This document shows positions 7,281 to 13,697 of a DNA stretch of 17,779 nucleotides, piece by piece; the first letter of the stretch is position 1, and the number at the start of each line of letters is the position of its first letter. Origin of the DNA: Pseudomonadota bacterium (GTDB taxonomy: Bacteria; Pseudomonadota; Alphaproteobacteria; Acetobacterales; Acetobacteraceae); NCBI GenBank assembly GCA_021807975.1, contig JAKBCJ010000046.1, forward strand, positions 1 through 17,779. The letters run 5' to 3'. Made by a program: the position numbers and the translations under genes. Below the pieces are notes generated by a model. The model did not search any database, was not told the origin of the DNA, and was given only the letters and a program-made list of their open reading frames with translations.

Positions 7281-7759
7281 TTGTAGAAGGTCTCCGCTGC
7301 TGCAATGGCAGCTCGGGTTATCGGATCTTGATCTATCGGAAATTCACCTTCTGCGAAAGCGATCTCCCTAGCTCTGAGTAAAACATGTCTCGCGAAAGCG
7401 TCTCCCGGAAGTAGGGGATAGCCGTGACACCGGGCCTGGCCGGAGTTGGTCATTCGGAGTTCGAAGATCCAGCCACTCTGGTCGATCGTCCAGAGCAACC
7501 TCGGGGCATTCCCGTCATTTTGCTCCGACCAAAGTCCGAGCATCGCTCCGCGTCTGAGAAGATCGGGAATTCGGATGCAGTCGTTCTTACCGAAGTTGGC
7601 ATGCGCGTCGCGGTCACCACTATCATCAACCGCGCAAGGATCGCGGCCAGGGCGGCCCCGGCGCGCCGCTCCCCGGCACATCGCCGTCTCGGCGGTGCTT
7701 GTTCCGGCTGTCCGCGCACTAGCCGCCGAGGCGCGGATGACCGCAATAAACGCGTCCAT
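7277..7759 (-). CDS. Uncharacterised small protein, first gene of the accessory two-gene operon
   Basis: The frame ends at a TGA (7277-7279) that overlaps the next gene's ATG as ATGA, so the two are translated together. The credible conserved-looking part is the last roughly 105 residues: NDCIRIPDLLRRGAMLGLW, RLLWTIDQSGWIFELRMT, GYPLLPGDAFARHVLLRARE and ITRAAIAAAETFYK. Its short beta-rich then helical pattern matches no family I know. The start is uncertain. A TTG opens the frame at 7789, ATGs lie at 7759 (used here) and 7681, and an ATG inside GAMLGLW would leave only 88 residues. The first roughly 50 residues are Ala/Arg-rich and may be non-coding or a fusion produced when the island arrived. 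No good ribosome site is seen for the long forms. Association with the ImmA-like partner hints at a defence or toxin-antitoxin role, but this is speculation. Confidence 0.6.
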   Translation of the reverse strand: MDAFIAVIRASAASARTAGTSTAETAMCRGAARRGRPGRDPCAVDDSGDRDAHANFGKNDCIRIPDLLRRGAMLGLWSEQNDGNAPRLLWTIDQSGWIFELRMTNSGQARCHGYPLLPGDAFARHVLLRAREIAFAEGEFPIDQDPITRAAIAAAETFYK

Positions 7760-7902
7760 GACGGTGAGAGGCCGGCGGGCTCCGTCCAACGCCTAACGGG
7801 CGTTCGGCCAGTGCCGGTCCGGCCTGTTCCGGCTGCGAATAAGTCGCACCGCGGGCTTGGATTTCGACGGCGATTTTCCGCCGGAGGCGACGGATTTTGT
7901 GA
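7760..7902. other. Intergenic stretch without a recognised gene
   Basis: This is the gap between the accessory operon and the promoter candidate of the NRAMP-like operon. It contains a small hairpin, AACGCC (7788-7793) and GGCGTT (7799-7804) with a 5-base loop, and repeated GC-rich CCGG-type words (7805-7840). No convincing reading frame was found on either strand. Confidence 0.4.
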
Positions 7903-7930
7903 TTGACCCGGGCCGCGCGAGGGCTATATG
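7903..7930 (+). promoter_or_regulatory. Candidate sigma-70-type promoter for the small-protein/NRAMP operon
   Basis: TTGACC (7903-7908) matches the -35 consensus in five of six positions. TATATG (7925-7930) is a reasonable -10 box, and the spacing is 16 bases. Transcription would start near 7937, leaving an untranslated leader of about 277 bases before the small gene at 8214. Confidence 0.5.
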
Positions 7931-7946
7931 GCGACTTCAGGATGAT

Positions 7947-7994
7947 CGGGCGAAATACCGCCCGGTTGCCCTGTCCGCTCCGGTTTCCGCCGGA
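7947..7994 (+). promoter_or_regulatory. Two small hairpins at the 5' end of the leader
   Basis: CGGGCG (7947-7952) pairs perfectly with CGCCCG (7959-7964) around the loop AAATAC. TCCGG (7979-7983) pairs with CCGGA (7990-7994) around a 6-base loop. Both lie just after the predicted transcription start. Short stems like these occur by chance in GC-rich DNA, so their weight comes from belonging to a longer structured leader. Confidence 0.35.
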
Positions 7995-8040
7995 TTGTTC
8001 GAACCAGCATCAGGAACCTCATGAACCCCCGATCTACCAG

Positions 8041-8101
8041 CCAACCCAAGGAATACCACAGTAGGCGCTCTCCGCCTGCCGTGATCGTTCTGTCGGGTTG
8101 G
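8041..8101 (+). promoter_or_regulatory. Nested stem-loop in the leader (candidate sensor domain)
   Basis: An outer stem CCAACCC (8041-8047) with GGGTTGG (8095-8101) encloses an inner 7-bp stem GTAGGCG (8061-8067) with CGCCTGC (8073-8079), which includes one U-G pair. The inner loop is CTCTC (8068-8072). Thirteen unpaired bases (AAGGAATACCACA) and fifteen on the other side (CGTGATCGTTCTGTC) form a large internal loop, the kind of arrangement that binds a ligand in riboswitches. It does not match the yybP-ykoY or M-box sequences as I remember them. Confidence 0.45.
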
Positions 8102-8170
8102 ATCGCCGCCCGGGTCATGTCTGTTTCCGTTCCGCCCAACGCGCCGAGGCGCCAGGGCTAAGCGGTCAGG

Positions 8171-8210
8171 CTCTCCCGGGTTCAAGCAACCACTTGAACC
8201 AAAGGAGAGG
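8171..8210 (+). promoter_or_regulatory. Hairpin sequestering the Shine-Dalgarno of the 57-aa gene
   Basis: CTCTCC (8171-8176) pairs with GGAGAG (8204-8209), which is the Shine-Dalgarno of the ATG at 8214. Inside it, GGTTCAAG (8179-8186) pairs perfectly with CTTGAACC (8193-8200) around the loop CAACCA. Together this is 14 base pairs, interrupted only by a 2/3-base internal loop. When folded, the ribosome site would be inaccessible, so translation of the small gene, and perhaps of the transporter after it, should depend on opening this stem. Confidence 0.6.
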
Positions 8211-8213
8211 GCC

Positions 8214-8387
8214 ATGACCGCCTTTCTCATCCCCGACGTTCTGCGCGCGCACGCCGCGGCCGCGCCATTCTGGACCAACGACCGGGCGCCGTGGCTCCCG
8301 CGTCTGACCGCGTGCTGGCTCCTGAACCCGCAGGGCCGGCTGGTTTGCCATTGGAAAACCGACACCGCCGACCCTTCCGTCCGATAG
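8214..8387 (+). CDS. 57-residue protein upstream of the NRAMP-like transporter
   Basis: This short frame (ATG 8214, TAG 8385-8387) has an excellent Shine-Dalgarno (GGAGAGG at 8204-8210) and mostly G or C at third positions in its codons. The protein begins MTAFLIPDVLRAHAAAAPFW and contains TACWLLNPQGRLVCHWKTD (32-50), with two cysteines (C34, C45) and four tryptophans. It has no signal peptide or membrane helix. It could be a small accessory or sensor protein for the transporter encoded 45 bases downstream, or a leader peptide whose translation controls it. I recognise no named family. The paired Cys and His (C45, H46) might bind metal, which is only a guess. It is very likely translated, given the ribosome site and the hairpin that covers it. 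Confidence 0.72.
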   Translation: MTAFLIPDVLRAHAAAAPFWTNDRAPWLPRLTACWLLNPQGRLVCHWKTDTADPSVR

Positions 8388-8432
8388 GCCCTACCTCGAC
8401 GCCCCGCCTCGCCAGCCTTCGGAGACTACCGC

Positions 8433-10064
8433 ATGTCCGACACGACCTTTACCCCGGTGCCCCGCGCCGCCGTACTCGATGCCGCCCATATCGGCGACAT
8501 CCAGGGCGCGCTCGGCACCATCCGTTTGGGTGATCACGGCCACCGCCGCGGCCTGAAAGCCAAACTGTCCACGCTGATGGCCATCGTCGGACCCGGCCTG
8601 ATCGTCATGATCGGCGACAACGATGCCGGTGCGTTCGGCACCTATACCCAGGCCGGGCAGAACTACGGCACCGCGCTGCTGTGGACGCTGCTGTTGCTCG
8701 TCCCGGTTCTGTACGTGAATCAAGAGATGGTGCTGCGCCTTGGCGCGGTCACCGGCGTCGGCCATGCCCGGCTGATCCTGCAACGGTTCGGCAAATTCTG
8801 GGGCGCGTTCAGCGTCATCGACCTGTTCATCCTGAATGGGCTGACCATTGTCACCGAATTCATCGGCATCAGCCTCGCGCTTGGCTATCTCGGCGTGCCT
8901 AAGATCTGGGGCATCGCCGCCGCCGCCGGCATCATCGTCGCTGCCGCCAGCACCGGCAGCTTCCGCCGGTTCGAACGTTTCTCGCTGGTACTGTGCTGCT
9001 TCAGCCTGCTGCTGGTGCCGGTTTTCCTGATGATGCACCCGCCGCTGAATCAGATCGGCCACGACCTTGCGGTGCCGCATTTCCCGGCAGGTTCCAACGT
9101 GGCGGACGTGATGCTGCTGGTGATTGCCATCGTCGGGACCACCATCGCCCCGTGGCAACTGTTCTTCCAGCAGAGCTACGTCATCGACAAGCGCATCACT
9201 CCACGCTTCATGGCCTATGAGAAAGCCGACCTGATCATCGGCATCGTCGTCGTCCTGATCGGCGCGATCGCGATGATGGCATTCACCGCTGCCGCTTTCG
9301 CCGGCACCGCCGGTTTCGGCCAGTTTACCGACGCCGGTTCGGTCGCCGCCGGGCTGGAGGCGAGCGCCGGCCGAGCGGCCGGGGTGATGTTTGCTGTAGC
9401 GTTGCTCGATGCCAGTATCATTGGGGCGTCGGCGGTGTCGCTGTCATCCGCCTATGCGATCGGCGACGTGCTGGCGTTGCGCCACTCGCTGCACCGTAGG
9501 CCGGGGGATGCGATCGGGTTCTACATCGTCTATGCCGGGCTGATCGCTGTTGCCGCCGCGCTGGTGCTGCTGGGCAGCGACGCGCTGCTTGGCTTGCTGA
9601 CCAACGCGGTGCAGACGCTGGCTGGCGTGTTGCTGCCGTCCGCCACGGTGTTCCTGCTGCTGCTGTGCAACGACAAAGACGTGCTGGGTCCCTGGGTCAA
9701 CGGTAAGTGGCTGAACCTGTTTACCGGCGCGGTGATCTGGGCGCTGGTTATGCTGTCGATCATCCTGACCGCCGCGACGCTGTTTCCCGGCATGTCCGGC
9801 GAGACGATCACAGCGATCCTGGCCGGCGGCTCGCTGCTGGGTGTGTGCGGGTTTGCCGGGTTCAGCCTGTTCCGCCGGCGCGGCGCCGTTGCCGCCCCGC
9901 TGGACCGGTCGGGGCGGGCCGGTTGGCGCATGCCACCGCTCGACACGCTGCCACCCGCGCAACTCAGCCGCAGCAAGCGGTTGTGGATGGGCGTATTGCG
10001 GCTATATCTGGTTGCCGCCGTGGTCCTGGTCGCGGTGAAGGTCATCCAGATCGCGTTGGCTTGA
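8433..10064 (+). CDS. NRAMP-like divalent metal transporter with altered metal site
   Basis: This 543-residue inner-membrane protein of the NRAMP/SLC11 fold has about 11 hydrophobic helices, starting at IVGPGLIVMIGDNDAG (51-66). In classical NRAMP proteins helix 1 carries DPGN and helix 6 carries a methionine before Pro-His; Asp, Asn and Met bind Mn2+ or Fe2+. Here helix 1 reads DAGA (64-67) and helix 6 reads GTTIAPWQ (235-242). Only the aspartate D64 is kept; Asn and Met are both alanine, and the His after the Pro is Trp. Loss of the methionine is known from NRAMP-related magnesium transporters and favours hard metals such as Mg2+ or Mn2+, but specificity is not proved. GGAGA (8421-8425) lies 7 bases before the ATG. 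It is preceded by the 57-aa gene and followed by a Na/Pi-type gene after 30 bases. Confidence 0.88.
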   Translation: MSDTTFTPVPRAAVLDAAHIGDIQGALGTIRLGDHGHRRGLKAKLSTLMAIVGPGLIVMIGDNDAGAFGTYTQAGQNYGTALLWTLLLLVPVLYVNQEMVLRLGAVTGVGHARLILQRFGKFWGAFSVIDLFILNGLTIVTEFIGISLALGYLGVPKIWGIAAAAGIIVAAASTGSFRRFERFSLVLCCFSLLLVPVFLMMHPPLNQIGHDLAVPHFPAGSNVADVMLLVIAIVGTTIAPWQLFFQQSYVIDKRITPRFMAYEKADLIIGIVVVLIGAIAMMAFTAAAFAGTAGFGQFTDAGSVAAGLEASAGRAAGVMFAVALLDASIIGASAVSLSSAYAIGDVLALRHSLHRRPGDAIGFYIVYAGLIAVAAALVLLGSDALLGLLTNAVQTLAGVLLPSATVFLLLLCNDKDVLGPWVNGKWLNLFTGAVIWALVMLSIILTAATLFPGMSGETITAILAGGSLLGVCGFAGFSLFRRRGAVAAPLDRSGRAGWRMPPLDTLPPAQLSRSKRLWMGVLRLYLVAAVVLVAVKVIQIALA

Positions 10065-10094
10065 CAGGCGCCGACGAGCAAAGGCGACCGTAAA

Positions 10095-11747
10095 ATGAGT
10101 GGTAGCGTCGTCATTCTGGCGCTGGCGGGGCACGTTGTCCTCATGCTCTGGGGCATGCGGATGGTGCAGAACGGTGTCGAGCGCGCGTTCGGCTCCAATC
10201 TGCGCCGTGTGCTCGGCCGGGCGTTGCGGAACCGTCTGGTGGCGATGCTCGCTGGAACCGGCGTAACGATGCTGCTGCAAAGCAGTACTGCCACGGCAAT
10301 GATGGTCACGTCTTTCGCCGCGCGCGGCGCCGTTGGCCTGGTGCCGGCGTTGGCGGTCATGCTCGGTGCCAATGTCGGTACCGCGCTGATCGTCAAGGCG
10401 CTGTCATTCGATGTGTCGTCTGTGTCGCCCCTGTTGCTGATCGCGGGATATGCGATGTTCAAGCGCAGTCCCAAGGGACGGTTTCGCGACCTCGGGCGTG
10501 TCGGCATCGGCCTGGGGCTGATGCTGATGGCGTTGCACGGCCTGGTGGAGACGATCCAGCCCATCGGCAACGCGCCGGTGCTTGGCGAAATCCTGTCGGT
10601 GTTTACCCGCGACCCGATTCTCGACGTTCTTCTCGCGGCGGGGCTGACGTTCGCGGCCCATTCCAGCGTGGCGGTCATGCTGCTGTTGACCGGACTGACG
10701 GCGGGCAATGTCATCACGCCGATGGCGGCGGTTGCGCTGGTGCTGGGCGCCAATCTCGGCGGCGCTCTGCCCCCTGTGCTGGAGACCGATGCGACCAACC
10801 CATCGAACCGGCGGGTGCCCGTGGGCAACCTGATGTTCCGAGCGCTGGGCTGTGTCGCGGTCTTGCCGTTCGCCCAGCCTGTGGCGGAGTATCTTTGGCG
10901 GTGGGATCCAGATCCGGCGTCGGCGATCACCATCTTCCACCTTGCGTTCAATCTGGTGCTGGCGGTTGCCTGCGTCGGTACGCTCGGACCCGCCGGCGCG
11001 CTGCTGACCCGGATGTTCCCGGAGAAGCTGAAGCTTCAGGCGGACGTGATCCGCCCGCTGTTTCTCGATCCCGCGGCGCTGGATACACCGTATCTGGCGC
11101 TTTCCAACGCCGCGCGGGAAATCTTGCGCATGGGCGATCTGGTGGACGCATTGCTGCGCCTGGTTCCCGCCGCGATGGTTCGCCAGGACAAGGCGGTGGC
11201 GGAGCAGGCGACCCGCCTGGGAAGGGAACTCGATACGCTGCACGAGGCGGTCAAGGCCTATCTGGCGCGCCTGGATCGCGGCGATCTGACCGAACGCGAT
11301 GGAATCCGGCTGTCGGATATCATCGAGTTCGCGGTCAATCTGGGGCATGCGGGCGACATCCTGGAGCGCCGGATCGCGCGGGCCGCGGCGAAACAGGACG
11401 GTGTGGCCATCGCGGCCGACCGCGACGCGATCCTGCGGATTCACGCACAGGTCAGTGGGGAGCTGAAGCTCGCGCTGTCCACGATGATGACCGAGGACAG
11501 CCGTTCCGCGCGCGAACTGGTGGACACGAAGCGCGCGGTGAATGAAGCCGAACGCTCGGCCACACGCGACCATCTGGCCCGGCTGGGCGGCAGGGATGGG
11601 GCAGGGCTGGATGGCAGCAGCGCGGTGCTGGCGATGCTGCGCGACCTGAAGCTGGTCAATTCGCACCTCGCCAGCATCGGCTACGCGGTCAAGGAACCGG
11701 ACTCCCACTCCGATCGGGGCGGCGCGGCAGTGATGGAAATCGGTTAG
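10095..11747 (+). CDS. Na/Pi cotransporter family protein (NptA/PNaS type) with PhoU-like tail
   Basis: This 550-residue protein has two inverted Na/Pi cotransporter repeats in the membrane part (about 1-310) and a helical PhoU-like cytoplasmic domain (about 330-540; for example LVDALLRLVPAAMV, IIEFAVNLGHAGDILERRI). The first repeat carries the hallmark QSS as MLLQSSTATAMM (Q62-S64). In the second repeat the equivalent site reads FAAHSSVAVMLL, with His189 replacing the usual Gln. GANVGTA and GANLGGA are the paired glycine motifs. It probably moves phosphate or a related anion with Na+. It begins 30 bases after the NRAMP-like gene with a modest AAAGG ribosome site, so the two are probably co-transcribed. 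It ends tail-to-tail with the VIT gene, overlapping by 4 bases. Confidence 0.9.
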   Translation: MSGSVVILALAGHVVLMLWGMRMVQNGVERAFGSNLRRVLGRALRNRLVAMLAGTGVTMLLQSSTATAMMVTSFAARGAVGLVPALAVMLGANVGTALIVKALSFDVSSVSPLLLIAGYAMFKRSPKGRFRDLGRVGIGLGLMLMALHGLVETIQPIGNAPVLGEILSVFTRDPILDVLLAAGLTFAAHSSVAVMLLLTGLTAGNVITPMAAVALVLGANLGGALPPVLETDATNPSNRRVPVGNLMFRALGCVAVLPFAQPVAEYLWRWDPDPASAITIFHLAFNLVLAVACVGTLGPAGALLTRMFPEKLKLQADVIRPLFLDPAALDTPYLALSNAAREILRMGDLVDALLRLVPAAMVRQDKAVAEQATRLGRELDTLHEAVKAYLARLDRGDLTERDGIRLSDIIEFAVNLGHAGDILERRIARAAAKQDGVAIAADRDAILRIHAQVSGELKLALSTMMTEDSRSARELVDTKRAVNEAERSATRDHLARLGGRDGAGLDGSSAVLAMLRDLKLVNSHLASIGYAVKEPDSHSDRGGAAVMEIG

Positions 11748-12244
11748 GGCGCGACAGGCGCGCCGACCAGCGCGCCGACGCCAGCGGTCACCGCCATGGC
11801 CAGGGCTGCTTGCAACGGCCGGGCGGCGTGGGTGTCGCTGATGCCGATTTCGTCCCGGGCATGGGCGCCCAAGGCGTCCCGGGCTATGAGTTGTTTCGCG
11901 ACCTCCTTCGCCAATCCGGGTTCCAGGCCGCGTTCCACATAGATCGCGGCGAGTTCGGCGTATTCGTAGTCCAGATTGGTCTCCAGTCCTTTCCGCTCCA
12001 GCTCCAGGTCGGCGTTCTCGGTGTCGGACTGAGAGCTGACCGAGACATATTCGCCGGCCGCCATGCCCATTGAGCCGGCGACCAGCCCGGCGATGCCGGC
12101 GATCAGGATGCTGGCATGATCCGCGTTCGAGGACGCGACCCCAATGAGCAGGCTGGCGGTCGAAAGAATACCGTCATTCGCGCCCAGCACGGCGGCGCGC
12201 AGCCAGCCCGAGCGGTGGGAGCGATGGTAACTGACGTGGGGCAT
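11744..12244 (-). CDS. VIT1/CCC1-family protein with an apparent internal deletion
   Basis: This 166-residue protein belongs to the vacuolar iron transporter family, whose bacterial members are usually about 230 residues with five membrane helices. Present are helix 1 (LRAAVLGANDGILSTASLLIG), helix 2 with the family signature MGMAAGEYVSVSSQSD (59-74), and the glutamate-rich cytoplasmic metal-binding helices with E98, E104 and AHARDE (127-132). After GISDTHAARPLQAALA (134-149), where helix 3 should continue, the sequence passes directly to MAVTAGVGALVG, which looks like the last helix of the family. About 60-65 residues covering most of helix 3 and helix 4 seem to be missing, in frame. Transport function is therefore doubtful; the metal-binding half is intact. 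No strong ribosome site is visible. It follows the CLC gene after 105 bases on the same strand, a gap in which I see nothing. Confidence 0.85.
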   Translation of the reverse strand: MPHVSYHRSHRSGWLRAAVLGANDGILSTASLLIGVASSNADHASILIAGIAGLVAGSMGMAAGEYVSVSSQSDTENADLELERKGLETNLDYEYAELAAIYVERGLEPGLAKEVAKQLIARDALGAHARDEIGISDTHAARPLQAALAMAVTAGVGALVGAPVAP

Positions 12245-12349
12245 GACATGCTCAAAGAGGTTGCGGCGGCGGTTTGGCAGGCTGGCGGGGGCGCGACAAG
12301 ACAGGCCCGGGGTATTGGTCCGCTGCGCGGGACGCAGGGTAGGCCGGTG

Positions 12350-13657
12350 TTACAACCCGCCCTGGCGTTCCCGCTGCCGCTCCCGCACCTGATCGTCCGT
12401 CAGGCGGGCGTCATAGATCGACCGTGGCTCGATGGTGCGGGCGATCAGGGTGGCGGTCACCACGATGATCAGCAGCGGCAGGATCGCGGCGCGGGCATAG
12501 CCGGTCAGCTCCATCATCAGCACCACGGCCGAGATCGGGCCTTGGGTGGACGCGGCCAGCATCGCGGCGGCGCCCAGCAGGGCGAACAGCCCGGGCGGAA
12601 TACCGGGGAATGCCCATCCCCATGGCAATCCCAGCGCGCCGCCCAACAGCGCCCCCAGCGCCAGGCTTGGGGTGAACAGCCCGCCCGGCGCGCCGCTGCC
12701 AAGGCATAACACGGTCGCGGCCGGGCGCAGGAACGCCAGCGCCAGCAGCAGGGGGACTGAAACCTGTCCGGTGAAGGCCAACGCCGCGATGTCGCGTCCG
12801 TTTCCGAGTAATTGGGGCAACTGGATGGACGCCGCCCCGACGATCGTCAGGGCGATCAGGGGTGCCAGCAGCCGCCGCCAGCCGGCGGGCTTGTGCCGGT
12901 CGGCGCGGGCCACCGACCGGACGTAGACGACGGACACCAAACCGATGGCCAGGCCGGCGGGCACCGCCCAGGCGGCGCTGGAAATGCCCCCGTGAAACGC
13001 CGGAATTTGGTATGTCGGCGTGTCGGGCAGGAATGCCCAGGATACCCCGGTGGCGGTCAGCGTGGTCACCAATGCCGGCAGGACGAAGCGCAAGGCCAGC
13101 GCGCCGCGCAGCACTTCCAGCGAAAACAGCGCGCCGCCCAGGGGGACTCCGTATGCCGCGGCCATGCCGGCGCCGGCCCCGCAGGCGACCAGCAGGCGCC
13201 GCTGGTCGTCGGACAGGCGCATGCGGTCGGACATGGTATCGGCCAGGACGGCGCCGGCTTGTTTGGGTGCGCCCTCTCGCCCCAGGGACGCGCCCATGCC
13301 GACGATCAGGATCGACAGCAGGGCGCTGCCCAGCGTCCGCAGTTTCGGCAAGCGACCGGCGTCAAACCAGATCGCGGCGGTGATTTCGATCCCGTTGGCG
13401 CTGGACAGGCGGGTCAGCAGGATCTGGCCGGCGCCGGTCAGGACTCCCGCGCCGGCCAGTGCGGCCAGATGCTTCCACGGGGGCGCCGCGGACGCGGATT
13501 CCAGCAGGTCCAGGCCGTTCCCGCCCCAGATGACGTGTTGAGTCGCCTCCAGCAGTTTGGTCAGGGCGGCGGCGGCCAGGCCGGTGCCGATGCCGGTCAG
13601 AAGAACCGCGAACCAGAAGGCCGCCGCGTTACGCCGGGCGAGGATGGGCGGGATCAT
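12350..13657 (-). CDS. CLC-family anion channel/antiporter with atypical signature residues
   Basis: This 435-residue membrane protein has the CLC fold. The second signature reads GASLGREGAPKQAG (122-135), with E128 as the external gating glutamate. The third reads GAPGGLFTP (322-330), and Y415 (SIYDA) corresponds to the central tyrosine. Two sites deviate. The first signature GSGIP is ANGIE (87-91), so the chloride-coordinating serine is Asn88. The internal proton glutamate of ClC-ec1 (in IIEEM) is Val182 in SLEVL. Such changes occur in channel-type and in fluoride-handling CLCs, so the ion and mechanism are uncertain; no fluoride riboswitch was seen upstream. Bases CGGGAG before the ATG at 13657 give an adequate ribosome site. 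It is divergent from the flavoprotein gene with only 40 bases between. Confidence 0.9.
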   Translation of the reverse strand: MIPPILARRNAAAFWFAVLLTGIGTGLAAAALTKLLEATQHVIWGGNGLDLLESASAAPPWKHLAALAGAGVLTGAGQILLTRLSSANGIEITAAIWFDAGRLPKLRTLGSALLSILIVGMGASLGREGAPKQAGAVLADTMSDRMRLSDDQRRLLVACGAGAGMAAAYGVPLGGALFSLEVLRGALALRFVLPALVTTLTATGVSWAFLPDTPTYQIPAFHGGISSAAWAVPAGLAIGLVSVVYVRSVARADRHKPAGWRRLLAPLIALTIVGAASIQLPQLLGNGRDIAALAFTGQVSVPLLLALAFLRPAATVLCLGSGAPGGLFTPSLALGALLGGALGLPWGWAFPGIPPGLFALLGAAAMLAASTQGPISAVVLMMELTGYARAAILPLLIIVVTATLIARTIEPRSIYDARLTDDQVRERQRERQGGL

Positions 13658-13697
13658 TCAGGGTGTCTCCCGGGTGTGGGGCTGCTATAGCCCGCAC

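Noticed and set aside
7788..7804. Integron attC-like core GCCTAAC at 7791-7797
   Set aside because: No partner GTTRRRY core at a suitable distance and no long imperfect palindrome; only a short local hairpin.
7424..7906. Plus-strand open frames across the accessory operon
   Set aside because: They oppose the minus-strand gene whose stop overlaps the next start as ATGA; composition is Arg/Pro-rich and no ribosome site is seen.
7924..8139. 71-residue minus-strand frame in the leader region
   Set aside because: Runs against the promoter and hairpins of the leader; no ribosome site or recognisable domain.
8161..8200. tRNA-like GGTTCAAG word
   Set aside because: It resembles a T-arm but no acceptor, D-arm or anticodon stem can be built; it is part of the ribosome-site hairpin.
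12812..13690. 292-residue plus-strand open frame
   Set aside because: Antisense to the CLC gene; Gly/Gln/Arg-rich and without motifs.
12245..13697. Fluoride riboswitch upstream of the CLC gene
   Set aside because: Only 40 bases separate the CLC start from the divergent gene, and no crcB-type motif is seen.
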